From: GCA-002733465 sp039969155
Lineage (GTDB): Bacteria > Pseudomonadota > Gammaproteobacteria > Enterobacterales > Kangiellaceae
Direction of reading: 5' to 3'
Length of the DNA: 64,000 nt
Assembly: GCA_039969155.1 (NCBI GenBank)
Contig: JBDVOJ010000095.1
Span: 124,001-188,000, forward strand
Shown: positions 52,445-61,330 of the stretch, one piece after another
Layout of the letters: the number at the start of each line of letters is the position of its first letter
Position numbering within the stretch: the stretch's first letter is position 1
Program-made: the position numbers and the translations under genes
Notes under the pieces: generated by a model
The model's input: only the letters and a program-made list of their open reading frames with translations
Told to the model about the DNA's origin: nothing
Databases searched by the model: none

Positions 52445-52942
52445 TTAGAGTAATTCTTCTATTTGTTTAGCTAAGTTTTCGGGTTTATCTTTTGGCGCAA
52501 AACGTTTTACCACCCGACCATCTCTATTGACTAAAAACTTTGTAAAGTTCCATTTTATGGATTTTGAACCTAAAACACCTGGTGCCTGAGTTTTTAAGTA
52601 ATCAAATAGTGGTGCGGCATTGTCACCGTTAACCTCTATTTTTTTGAAAAGCGGAAAACTGGTGCTGAAATTTAAGTCGCAAAAGCTCTGAATGGCTTGC
52701 TCATCACCAGGTTCCTGTTTACCAAACTGGTTGCATGGAAAACCCAATACTGAGAAACCCTTATCCGCGTAATCCTGTTGTAGTTTTTCTAGTCCTTCAT
52801 ATTGAGGGGTAAAACCACATTTACTGGCAGTATTGACGATTAGTAACACTTTATTTTTGAATTCTGACATCATTGTAGGCTGGCCTTTGATATCATCTGC
52901 AGCAAACTGGTAAATCGAATCAGTGGTTTGTTGTTCGGACAT
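52445..52942 (-). CDS. Glutathione peroxidase (BtuE-like, Cys type)
   Basis: A 165-residue thioredoxin-fold peroxidase: NTASKCGFTPQYEGL with active Cys42, GFPCNQFGKQEPG with the Gln of the catalytic tetrad, and KWNFTKFLV with Trp/Asn. It is the Cys form; no selenocysteine codon is seen. Bacterial members use thioredoxin or glutathione to reduce peroxides. First gene of a two-gene unit with slyX. Confidence 0.93.
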   Translation of the reverse strand: MSEQQTTDSIYQFAADDIKGQPTMMSEFKNKVLLIVNTASKCGFTPQYEGLEKLQQDYADKGFSVLGFPCNQFGKQEPGDEQAIQSFCDLNFSTSFPLFKKIEVNGDNAAPLFDYLKTQAPGVLGSKSIKWNFTKFLVNRDGRVVKRFAPKDKPENLAKQIEELL

Positions 52943-53070
52943 GATTATTCACTTTGTTTCGTCGAATAGTATAAACATCTTACACTTAATTAAGCATTTT
53001 GATAAGCTGCGCAGCAATCAATTGATTTACTAAAATGACCAACACTCGCTGTCCTAGGGGAAACACATAA

Positions 53071-54492
53071 ATGTCCACGAAAATTTTAGCCTATATATCA
53101 TTCATAATGGTTAATTCAGTCATTATCAACACATCTTTTGCAGAACAACCTGCCTTGCTGACCGAGCAACAATTGAAGCAGGTCAAACAGGTAAGGCAGG
53201 CTGCGTTAAAAAGCAATTTGGGTTATGAAATTCTCGAGTCCTTAACCACAGAAGTTGGGCCAAGAATGGCAGGAACCCCGCAAGATACTATGGCTGTTAA
53301 TTGGGCAATCGCCAAGTTTAAAGCGTTGGGGTTCGATAAAGTATGGAAGGAGCCAGTGACATTTCCCACGTGGATCAGAGGTGAAGAGTCCGCAGAAGTT
53401 ATTTCACCATTCCCACAACCACTGCATATTACAGCTCTGGGTGGAACAGTAGGAACCGGAAAAAATGGTGTAATGGCTGAGCTGGTTCATTTTAAAACTC
53501 TAGATGATTTGAAAAAAGCTGATGCCAAGGATGTTAAGGGGAAAATTGTTTTTGTTAGCAATAAAATGGAGCGAACTAAAAATGGCGCAGGCTACGGTAA
53601 GGCGGTTGCAGCTCGAGGGAGCGGTGCCGTAGAGGGCGCCAAAAAAGGTGCTATTGCAGTCTTAATTCGATCCATAGGTACAGACTCACACCGAATGCCG
53701 CATACTGGTTTGATGCGTTATGCGGACGATGTCATCAAGATCCCGGCTGCAGCACTTTCAAACCCGGACGCCGATCAATTGGTCAGAATGTTAGAACGCA
53801 AAATTAAGCTAAAGATAAAACTTGTTTTGGGCGCTACAGCTGGACCAGAATTCACATCCTACAATGTCATTGGAGAAATGACCGGTTCGGAGAAGCCCGA
53901 TGAAGTGGTTATTCTTGGTGGGCATTTAGATTCATGGGATTTAGGTACAGGCGCTGTAGATGATGGGGCTGGAGTAGCAATTACCATGGCCGCTGCAAAA
54001 CTTATCAGCGAGCAAAAAATAAAGCATCGACGCAGTATTCGAGTTATTTTATGGGCTAACGAAGAGCAAGGGTTAATTGGTGCGCGCGCTTATGCAAACG
54101 CCCATAAAAATGAACTTGACCAGCATATAATTGGTGCTGAATCTGACTTTGGTGCCGGTCGAATATATTCATTTTCTTCGTTAGTAACCGAACAAGACCT
54201 ACCATTCATTGATCAAATGGAAAGCATGTTTAAACCATTAGGGATAAGTCGAGGCAATAATAAGGCCGGACCTGGACCTGATCTAATTCCATTATACGCC
54301 TTAGGCATGCCGGTATTTAGGCTGGCACAAGATGGTACTGACTATTTCGATTTACATCATACCGCAGATGATACTTTAGATAAGGTTGACCCAAAGGCAA
54401 TCGCTCAGAATGTTGCTGCGTATAGCGTATATGCATTAATGACTGCACAGTATGAGGGTGGTTTAAAACGGCCCCAAAAGGAAGAAAAATAA
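53071..54492 (+). CDS. M28 family metallopeptidase, secreted
   Basis: A 473-residue protein with signal peptide (ISFIMVNSVIINTSFAEQ). A PA-like insert lies in the N-terminal half (KGKIVFVSNKM). The M28 metal site appears in order: GGHLDSWDLGTGAVDDGAG (His, Asp), NEEQGLIGA (Glu pair), GAESDFGAG (Asp) and LHHTADDT (His). It fits the carboxypeptidase Q/aminopeptidase type that releases amino acids from peptides. Ends with TAATG overlap into the enoyl-CoA hydratase gene. Confidence 0.92.
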   Translation: MSTKILAYISFIMVNSVIINTSFAEQPALLTEQQLKQVKQVRQAALKSNLGYEILESLTTEVGPRMAGTPQDTMAVNWAIAKFKALGFDKVWKEPVTFPTWIRGEESAEVISPFPQPLHITALGGTVGTGKNGVMAELVHFKTLDDLKKADAKDVKGKIVFVSNKMERTKNGAGYGKAVAARGSGAVEGAKKGAIAVLIRSIGTDSHRMPHTGLMRYADDVIKIPAAALSNPDADQLVRMLERKIKLKIKLVLGATAGPEFTSYNVIGEMTGSEKPDEVVILGGHLDSWDLGTGAVDDGAGVAITMAAAKLISEQKIKHRRSIRVILWANEEQGLIGARAYANAHKNELDQHIIGAESDFGAGRIYSFSSLVTEQDLPFIDQMESMFKPLGISRGNNKAGPGPDLIPLYALGMPVFRLAQDGTDYFDLHHTADDTLDKVDPKAIAQNVAAYSVYALMTAQYEGGLKRPQKEEK

Positions 54493-55238
54493 TGAACACA
54501 AATGAAATTTTTGCGGCACTTTCTGGCGAAGTTTACGAAATTCAGATCGCTCGTGGGGACAAAATGAATGCGCTAACGGACGCAATGTATGGGTCGTTAG
54601 TGGAGCAGTTAAACTATGCCGACAATGACACTAATACCAAAGTCATTCTATTAAGAAGCGATAATCAGCATTTTAGTGCAGGCAACGACTTAGCAGATTT
54701 TTTAGAAAATGATTTTAATGATGATAGCAATGTAGTGAAGTTTTTGAAGGCTTTGGCACGATTACAAAAACCTTTGATTTGTGCCGTCGGCGGTGCAGCT
54801 GTTGGTATTGGCACAACCATGCTTTTACATTGTGATTTAGTTTTTGCCTCGGCTGATACAAAGTTTTCTGTTCCATTTATTAAGCTCGGTTTGACCCCAG
54901 AAGGGGGTTCATCGCTGCTTTTACGGCAACGCTGTGGAACTGCAAAGGCCAACGAGTGGCTGTTGACTGGCAAAACCTTTTTGGCAGAAGAAGCTCTTAA
55001 TGCAGGACTCGTAAACAGTGTAGAGGCTGATATCGAAAGCACTTGGAAAACCGCGATGGAAACTGCGCAAGGACTGGCTAGGAACTCAAAAGAAGTGCTG
55101 ATTGAAACTAAGAAATTGCTTAAGCAAGAGTACGTTGAAACTGTGATAGAAGTAATGAAGAAAGAAGCTAATGTTTTCGCCGAGCGCTTACAATCTGAAG
55201 AAGCTAAAGCGGCTTTTAACGCATTTTTGAAGCGATAG
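54492..55238 (+). CDS. Enoyl-CoA hydratase/isomerase family protein
   Basis: A 248-residue crotonase. Oxyanion-hole motifs: HFSAGNDLADFL and GAAVGIGTTMLLHCD; the helix PEGGSSLLLRQRCGTAKANE follows. The first catalytic Glu of typical hydratases is replaced in the region LTPEGGSS by Glu only at one place, so hydratase versus isomerase activity is uncertain. The gene starts on the stop of the M28 peptidase gene; why the two are coupled is not clear. Confidence 0.9.
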   Translation: MNTNEIFAALSGEVYEIQIARGDKMNALTDAMYGSLVEQLNYADNDTNTKVILLRSDNQHFSAGNDLADFLENDFNDDSNVVKFLKALARLQKPLICAVGGAAVGIGTTMLLHCDLVFASADTKFSVPFIKLGLTPEGGSSLLLRQRCGTAKANEWLLTGKTFLAEEALNAGLVNSVEADIESTWKTAMETAQGLARNSKEVLIETKKLLKQEYVETVIEVMKKEANVFAERLQSEEAKAAFNAFLKR

Positions 55239-55252
55239 TGTTTTTACTATTT

Positions 55253-55280
55253 GGCCAGCTTGTTAGTTTTGAAGCTGGCC
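55253..55280. terminator. Hairpin between convergent enoyl-CoA hydratase and SLC13 genes
   Basis: GGCCAGCTT and AAGCTGGCC are perfect arms with a 10-base loop. The T-run is only weak or displaced (CAATTTTTT about 12 bp further). Its position between convergent genes supports termination in both directions. Confidence 0.5.
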
Positions 55281-55297
55281 TAGGCTGTGGCAATTTT

Positions 55298-56686
55298 TTA
55301 AATCAGCAAATAGCAAACCAAAGTAATCAATACCACTCCAATTAAATTTAGTGCAAATCCGTTCCTTACCATTTGTTCAATAGTGATTTTTTCACTGCCG
55401 TAAACTATCGCATTTGGCGCAGTAGCAACCGGCAACATAAACGCGCAACTGGCGCTCATCGCGGCTGGAACCATTAGTAATGCAGGATCAATATCAGCAG
55501 CGATAGCCGCTGCTGCTAGAATCGGCATCATTAATGCCGTGGTTGCAGTGTTGCTGGTCATTTCCGTCATAAAAATAACTGTGATAGAGATTAACGCAAT
55601 AATCAGTATTTCTGGGAGTACCGTGACACCTGATAAGTAATTGCCTATTAGCGCACTGAGTCCGCTCGCGCCGAATGCTTTGGCAATACAAATTCCCCCT
55701 GCAAACAATAATAAAACTCCCCAAGGGATTTTATTGGCTGTTTCCCAATTTAAAAGCCGACCTTGTTTGCCATTAACTTTGTTTCCATCAGGAACAATAA
55801 ACATTGCTATACAGGCCAATAGCGCGACACTGGCATCGTTGGCCTTGGGTAAACCAAGCAAGCTGCTCCAGCCTCCAAACGGCTGTTGTCGAGTGACCCA
55901 TAGTAAGGCTGTTATCGCAAATACGGTTAAAACCCGTTTCTCAACAGTCGTCCACCGCCCTGTTTGAGGGACTTCAATATTGAGATTCTTAGGCAGTCCG
56001 CGGGTGATCCATAACATTGCTAATGGAATAAAAAGTAGCACTAATGGAATTCCCCATTTCATCCAATCTAGAAACCCAATATCACTATTGGTAGCCTCGT
56101 TGTAGGTAGACATAAACAAGGCGTTTGGCGGGGTTCCAATTGGAGTGCCGATACCACCAATGCTGGCAGAATAGGCAATACCGAGTAACAACGCCGCCGT
56201 GAGGCGAGGATTATTGACGCTCTCTACGGTGGCGAGTGCAACCGGTAACAGCATCAAAGTGGTGGCCGTATTTGAAATCCACATACTTAATACCGCTGAG
56301 GCGACCATAAATCCCATCACCAAATGCCTTGGTGAATGGCTGCCAAATAAATTAACCATCATCAAGGCTATTCTTTTATGAGCTCCCGAATACGCCATGG
56401 ACTGAGATAATATGAAGCCCCCGAGTAATAGCAATATGAGTGGATGCCCATAAGATTGACCAACTTCATTAGCGGTTAAAATTCCTGTCATTGTGAATAC
56501 TGCTAACGGAATTAACGAGGTAATAGGAATAGGAATTGGCTCAAATATCCACCAGAGAGCGCAAAGTAAGGTGACACAGGCAACGATAATAATAGGTGTC
56601 TCAATCGTTAGCCATTTTAGGAGTAATCCCAATAGTATAGCTAGTAGCGGCGCTGCCCATAAAAAATGCTTTTTAACTTCAGCCAT
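55298..56686 (-). CDS. SLC13/DASS family sodium-coupled carboxylate carrier
   Basis: A 462-residue protein with about 11 membrane segments. Two SNT signatures of the family are visible: ISNTATTLMLLPVALA and TSNTATTALMMPILA, which bind sodium and the substrate carboxylate. The APNAIVYGSEKITIEQM stretch near the C-terminus is also typical. Transports dicarboxylates or related anions into the cell; the precise substrate cannot be read. Leftward, alone. Confidence 0.92.
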   Translation of the reverse strand: MAEVKKHFLWAAPLLAILLGLLLKWLTIETPIIIVACVTLLCALWWIFEPIPIPITSLIPLAVFTMTGILTANEVGQSYGHPLILLLLGGFILSQSMAYSGAHKRIALMMVNLFGSHSPRHLVMGFMVASAVLSMWISNTATTLMLLPVALATVESVNNPRLTAALLLGIAYSASIGGIGTPIGTPPNALFMSTYNEATNSDIGFLDWMKWGIPLVLLFIPLAMLWITRGLPKNLNIEVPQTGRWTTVEKRVLTVFAITALLWVTRQQPFGGWSSLLGLPKANDASVALLACIAMFIVPDGNKVNGKQGRLLNWETANKIPWGVLLLFAGGICIAKAFGASGLSALIGNYLSGVTVLPEILIIALISITVIFMTEMTSNTATTALMMPILAAAAIAADIDPALLMVPAAMSASCAFMLPVATAPNAIVYGSEKITIEQMVRNGFALNLIGVVLITLVCYLLI

Positions 56687-56866
56687 GTGTTAACTCAGAT
56701 CCCAAGGGTGATTGGTTTATTGTTTTTTGAACGGTGATTACTAATAAAGCTAATTAATTAGCATAAGATTTATTCTTATTATTCTAATTAGGTCTACAAT
56801 TAAGATGGTAATCATATATTAAAACCAAAATAAAACTAATAATAATTCCAAAATAGAGTTTTTTGA

Positions 56867-57520
56867 ATGAGAGTTGAAGAATTAGGACTGACATTTGGAG
56901 ATACGCTGCAAATCCAGATTGGAGATAATAACGAGCAGCGCTATCCAGTAAAGTTTATTGGTATAAACCCTGCAGCAAGTATTATTGTGTCTGCTCCTAT
57001 TACGGGCAAAGACAAAATATACTTTGTTAGGGAAGGACAGATGGTGACACTTCGCTTTATGGTAAAAAACGTCGTCTCAGGTTTTTCTACTCGAGTGATG
57101 CTAACACGTGGACAGCCCTATCCATACTTACACCTAGAGATCCCAAAAGAAGTTCAAACCGTCGAAGTACGCAAGGAAGTTAGAGTTGAAACCGATATCG
57201 ATGCTACCATTATCAATAAGACTCATAATTCACCGGCACTGACCGCTAAAATGCTTAATTTGAGCTGTTCTGGAGGTAGAATTGAGTCTAAGTCAAAAGT
57301 CGCGTTAATGGGGAATCTATTAAACATCACGATGCCTTTGACGATAGACCACTTCGAACGTATTGTAACTATGAACTGTGCGGTCTCTTATGTAAAAGAG
57401 GATGAAAAGAACCATTCATTCCTTTACGGCGTAAATATTGAAGAAATTGATGATGATGACAGTGTTTTTCTAAGAGGTTTTATTTATCAAGAACTCTTGC
57501 GCAGTATGCATATGATTTAG
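56867..57520 (+). CDS. YcgR-like PilZ domain protein
   Basis: A 217-residue protein with an N-terminal YcgR-type beta domain (GDTLQIQIGDNNEQRYPVKF onward) and a C-terminal PilZ domain. The c-di-GMP site appears as VRKEVRVETD and LNLSCSGGRIES (NxSxxG). The first arginine motif reads RKEVR rather than RxxxR exactly spaced as RxxxR: R-K-E-V-R fits. Likely binds c-di-GMP and acts on motility or surface processes; no flagellar gene is close. Confidence 0.9.
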   Translation: MRVEELGLTFGDTLQIQIGDNNEQRYPVKFIGINPAASIIVSAPITGKDKIYFVREGQMVTLRFMVKNVVSGFSTRVMLTRGQPYPYLHLEIPKEVQTVEVRKEVRVETDIDATIINKTHNSPALTAKMLNLSCSGGRIESKSKVALMGNLLNITMPLTIDHFERIVTMNCAVSYVKEDEKNHSFLYGVNIEEIDDDDSVFLRGFIYQELLRSMHMI

Positions 57521-57558
57521 GGTTACCTAAGCGAAGTTATACAGCAATCAATTAAATA

Positions 57559-57586
57559 TAAAAAGGGCCTATAAAGGCCCTTTTGG
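57559..57586. terminator. Bidirectional terminator between PilZ gene and trxB
   Basis: AAAAGGGCCT and AGGCCCTTTT are perfect arms with a short ATAA loop, giving A/T runs on both sides. It serves the rightward PilZ gene and the leftward trxB. Confidence 0.87.
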
Positions 57587-57602
57587 TTTGATGTCTTTGT
57601 GA

Positions 57603-58556
57603 TCAACCCTGGGAATCTAGGAATTTCTCAGCATCTAACGCTGCCATGCATCCAGCGCCTGCAGACGTGATGGCTTGTTTGTATACTTGATCCGCAACAT
57701 CTCCAGCAGCATAAACGCCTTCAATACTAGTTTGGGTAGCATTGCCTTGAAGGCCACTTTGAACCGTAATGTAACCATTTTTCATGTCGAGTTGACCGGC
57801 AAAAATATCGGTATTTGGTTTGTGTCCGATGGCGATAAACACACCATCTACAGTCAATGGTGAAACGCTCTGATCTTTGGTACTTTTGATATTTATTCCA
57901 GTGACGCCCATATTATCTCCAACCACTTCTTCCAGTGTATTATCCCAATGGATGGTCACGTTGCCATTTTTAGCTTTCTCAAATAGGTGATCTTGAAGAA
58001 TCTTCTCACTTCTAAGCGAGTCACGTCGGTGTACTAAGTGAACTTCAGATGCAATGTTAGAAAGGTAAAGTGCTTCTTCTACCGCTGTATTGCCTCCTCC
58101 GATAACCGCAACCGGTTTATTGCGATAGAAAAAACCATCACAAGTGGCACATGCGGATACTCCTTTACCTTTAAACGCCTCTTCAGACTCAAGCCCTAAA
58201 TACATAGCCGATGCGCCAGTGGCTATAACTAATGCATCCGCTGTATACACACCTTGATCACCTGTTAGAGTGAACGGACGTTTAGTTAGTTCAGCCGTGT
58301 GAATATGGTCAAAGATAATCTCCGTACCAAATCTAACTGCATGCTTTTCCATGCGCTCCATCAATTCAGGGCCCTGCACACCTTCATTATCACCTGGCCA
58401 GTTATCGACATCGGTGGTAGTCGTCAATTGACCACCTTTTTCCATTCCGGTGATGATGACTGGTTCTAGATTGGCGCGAGCACCATAAACAGCAGCAGAA
58501 TAACCTGCAGGGCCAGAGCCAAGAATAAGCAGTTTGCAGTGACGAGATTGAGACAT
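57603..58556 (-). CDS. trxB: Thioredoxin reductase
   Basis: About 317 residues. ATG 58556 is chosen because GGAG lies 7 bp upstream; the longer frame from 58568 would start within that ribosome site. FAD motif LGSGPAGYSAAVYGARAN, redox-active CATC in VSACATCDGFFY (about residue 135), NADPH motif VIGGGNTAVEEALYL, and closing GVYAAGDVADQVYKQAITSAG. Reduces thioredoxin with NADPH. Standard length. Confidence 0.96.
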   Translation of the reverse strand: MSQSRHCKLLILGSGPAGYSAAVYGARANLEPVIITGMEKGGQLTTTTDVDNWPGDNEGVQGPELMERMEKHAVRFGTEIIFDHIHTAELTKRPFTLTGDQGVYTADALVIATGASAMYLGLESEEAFKGKGVSACATCDGFFYRNKPVAVIGGGNTAVEEALYLSNIASEVHLVHRRDSLRSEKILQDHLFEKAKNGNVTIHWDNTLEEVVGDNMGVTGINIKSTKDQSVSPLTVDGVFIAIGHKPNTDIFAGQLDMKNGYITVQSGLQGNATQTSIEGVYAAGDVADQVYKQAITSAGAGCMAALDAEKFLDSQG

Positions 58557-58685
58557 GGTTAACTCCAAGGTGAAATCTTTATTAATAATTAAGTGTTGAG
58601 TCGACTTATTGATTTACAAGTCGATTGAATAAGCGAATTTTAGGGTGGTTTACTACATTCTACAAGGGACAAACCACAATGTTTA

Positions 58686-59222
58686 TTACCACATCAAATC
58701 ATCAGGGATTTGGTAATCTGCATAAGGGTCATCTTCTTCAATTTCTTCGGCAGGGGTATCCAATGCGATTATGGCTGTTTCAGAGCGCTGAGCAATTTTT
58801 TCAGCGATTTTGCTGGGTACAAGGTGGTACTGGTTGCCGTCTTTAGCAATTGCTAGTAATCCGTTAGATAAGTGTTTGTGAATTTGATTAGACACTTCAA
58901 TTTTCTTTATTTTATTGCTATCCGTAAAATTGAACGTTATTTGCGGTTTTCCCGTTGGCTGACTATTGCTGGTAATTAATTGCTTAATTTGCGCTTGTAT
59001 GGCTTTTTGCTCTGCTTGTCGATTCTTTTCTTGATTCAGTTGGCGTGCTTTTTCCGCTTGTTCGGCCATCAATTTTTCCGCCGCAACTTTATCTTCATCA
59101 ATCACGTCTAGTTTGTGTTTACGACTGATTTTAGCCTGTTTTCGTTTTTGGCTTTTGGCTTGAACAGCTTTGTTTTTGGAAACTAGTCCGGCCTTTAACA
59201 ATTGGTCTTGAAGAGATGACAT
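58686..59222 (-). CDS. DUF2058 family protein (YaiL-like)
   Basis: A 178-residue protein beginning MSSLQDQLLKAGLVSKNKA, with a long Lys/Gln-rich helical region and then FNFTDSNKIKKIEVSNQIH and LAIAKDGNQYHLVP as in DUF2058. The basic N-terminal half suggests RNA or ribosome contact, not proven. It precedes trxB on the same strand with a 130-bp gap. Confidence 0.88.
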   Translation of the reverse strand: MSSLQDQLLKAGLVSKNKAVQAKSQKRKQAKISRKHKLDVIDEDKVAAEKLMAEQAEKARQLNQEKNRQAEQKAIQAQIKQLITSNSQPTGKPQITFNFTDSNKIKKIEVSNQIHKHLSNGLLAIAKDGNQYHLVPSKIAEKIAQRSETAIIALDTPAEEIEEDDPYADYQIPDDLMW

Positions 59223-59345
59223 GGCGGTTTTCTAATTAAGTGTTTATAGCCGTTATTATAAGGTTAATTCTCTGGGTTTAAACCCTTGGCGGTAATAAAT
59301 TGTGTCAAGCGATAGGGGAAATTGTTACGAGGGTTAATTTTTAAA

Positions 59346-59379
59346 CAAAAAAAAGGACGAGGTTGCGCTCGTCCTTTTT
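59346..59379 (-). terminator. Terminator of the alanine dehydrogenase gene
   Basis: GGACGAG and CTCGTCC pair with a 6-base loop. A8 precedes on the + strand, giving a U-run for the leftward ald transcript. A T-run on the other side allows the opposite direction too. Confidence 0.88.
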
Positions 59380-59395
59380 ACGAGTCTATTTAGAT

Positions 59396-60514
59396 TTACA
59401 TATTAATGGCGTCAGCCGCTGGAACATATTCAAAGCCTAAGTTCTCGGCAACGCTGTCACAGGTTACTACGCCTTTATGAACATTAAGACCGTTCATTAA
59501 ATGCTCATCTTTTTCTAAAGCAGCCTTATAACCGTTATTGGCAATGCTGATTATAAAGGGAAGGGTGGCATTGTTAAGGGCAAAAGTCGAAGTACGAGGA
59601 ACCGCACCTGGCATATTGGCCACACAGTAATGGACGACTTCATCAACAATGTAAGTCGGTTCCGCATGAGTGGTTGCTTTGGATGTTTCAAAGCAGCCGC
59701 CCTGATCGATAGCGACGTCAACCACTGCAGCTCCAGGCTTCATTCGTTTAATCATTTCTGCACTGACCAATTTTGGTGCCGCTGCACCAGGTATTAAAAC
59801 GCCACCGATGACTAAATCAGCAGATAAGACGTGATCTTCTAAAGCATCTTTGCTCGAAAAGACTGTCTGAACTGCTGCACCAAACTGAGCATCTAAACGA
59901 CGTAGCACGTCTATTGAGCGATCTAAAATGGTAACGTTTGCACCCATACCAATTGCCATTTGAGCGGCATTGGAACCAACCACACCACCACCAATGATGA
60001 CTACTTTGGCTGGTGCTACACCCGGAACGCCCGCTAACAGCATACCGCGGCCTGATTTAGATTTTTCTAAGCATTGTGCTCCAGCTTGAATAGACATTCT
60101 GCCAGCAACTTCTGACATAGGGGCGAGTAGTGGTAGGCTTCCATTTCTAGAGGTGACGGTTTCGTAAGCAATACAAACAGCTTTACTCTTGATTAGGTCT
60201 TTGGTTTGTGGAAGATCGGGTGCTAAGTGTAGATAAGTAAACAGAATTTGGTCTTCTCTTAGCATGGCTCGTTCTTCAGCTAAGGGCTCTTTTACTTTAA
60301 CTATCATGTCAGCCTCAGCAAATATTTCGCTGGCGGTTTCACGGATAGAAGCTCCGATGTCGGTATAAGCCGAATCTTCAAACCCGATGCCGCTTCCAGC
60401 ATTTGCTTCAACTATTACTTGATGACCGTGTGCGATCAACTCGCGAGCGCTTGCGGGAGTCATACCAACTCGGTATTCATGATTTTTAATTTCTTTAGGT
60501 ACACCAATTAACAT
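59396..60514 (-). CDS. ald: Alanine dehydrogenase
   Basis: About 372 residues. ATG 60514 (MLIGVPKEIKNHEYRVGM) follows AAGGAG; the frame opens 42 bp earlier. Motifs: KVKEPLAEE, FTYLHLAPDL, then the Rossmann motif VIIGGGVVGSNAAQMAIGMG, and the C-terminal YVPAADAINM. It interconverts alanine and pyruvate with NAD. Divergent from an lrp gene 210 bp away, so Lrp control by alanine/leucine is likely, as is known for other bacteria. Confidence 0.95.
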   Translation of the reverse strand: MLIGVPKEIKNHEYRVGMTPASARELIAHGHQVIVEANAGSGIGFEDSAYTDIGASIRETASEIFAEADMIVKVKEPLAEERAMLREDQILFTYLHLAPDLPQTKDLIKSKAVCIAYETVTSRNGSLPLLAPMSEVAGRMSIQAGAQCLEKSKSGRGMLLAGVPGVAPAKVVIIGGGVVGSNAAQMAIGMGANVTILDRSIDVLRRLDAQFGAAVQTVFSSKDALEDHVLSADLVIGGVLIPGAAAPKLVSAEMIKRMKPGAAVVDVAIDQGGCFETSKATTHAEPTYIVDEVVHYCVANMPGAVPRTSTFALNNATLPFIISIANNGYKAALEKDEHLMNGLNVHKGVVTCDSVAENLGFEYVPAADAINM

Positions 60515-60723
60515 AGGAAGCTCCTTCCAAAATGGGCAGTAACTGCGCCGTAACAAATGCTAGCTGACTAGCTCAAAAATTATGCGCTAGTATACCGGCG
60601 GTTTGCCAGAATAACATACTTAAAAACGAACTATGGCGATATAAAACACTGTTTTAGTGTTTATAAATAGTGATAAATATATTACTATTGCTGGCAGGGT
60701 AGAACCTTATAATAGGTAAGCTA

Positions 60724-61206
60724 GTGCAATCAAACAGTTACAAAGAGTTGGATAGGATTGATAGAGCGATTCTTAGAGAGCTTCAAGCAGACGGTCGCTT
60801 AGCCAATATAGAATTGTCAAGACGCGTTGGCTTGAGCGCAACCCCGTGTTTAGAGAGAGTAAGGAGGCTAGAGAAGGCCGGTTATATCAAATCTTACGAG
60901 GCGGTTTTGGCTCCGGCTAAGCTCCAGGCGGCGTTATTGGTATTCGTTGAAATAAGGCTAAATCATACTTCCCCTGACGTGTTTAAAGACTTTAAAAAGG
61001 CTGTTATTGAACTACCTCAAGTGTTAGAGTGTCACCTTGTATCTGGTGACTTTGACTACCTAGTTAAAGCGCGTGTTGCCGATATGGTCGCTTATCGAAC
61101 CCTCCTTGGTGAGACCCTATTAACTCTGCCTGGTGTCAGTGGTTCTCGAACTTATGTGGTAATGGAAGAAGTCAAAGAAAGTCGAACATTGCTAATTCCG
61201 AAGTAG
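60724..61206 (+). CDS. lrp: Leucine-responsive regulatory protein Lrp
   Basis: A 160-residue protein. It matches Lrp throughout: LDRIDRAILRELQADGRLAN, SRRVGLSATPCLERVRRLEKAG for the HTH, then LVFVEIRLNHTSPDVF and HLVSGDFDYLVKARV, and a final YVVMEEVKES. GTG start. Its place opposite ald suggests local control of alanine metabolism in addition to global roles. Confidence 0.96.
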   Translation: MQSNSYKELDRIDRAILRELQADGRLANIELSRRVGLSATPCLERVRRLEKAGYIKSYEAVLAPAKLQAALLVFVEIRLNHTSPDVFKDFKKAVIELPQVLECHLVSGDFDYLVKARVADMVAYRTLLGETLLTLPGVSGSRTYVVMEEVKESRTLLIPK

Positions 61207-61330
61207 CAATAGTTGACTGAGCAAATTAACAATGGAATTGAACGGTTGATATTTAGTTGAGCCAATAAAATGAGAAAGGTTTGATTAAAAGGTAGTATTT
61301 TAAAAAGAGAAGTAAGAATAAAGAGAAGCA

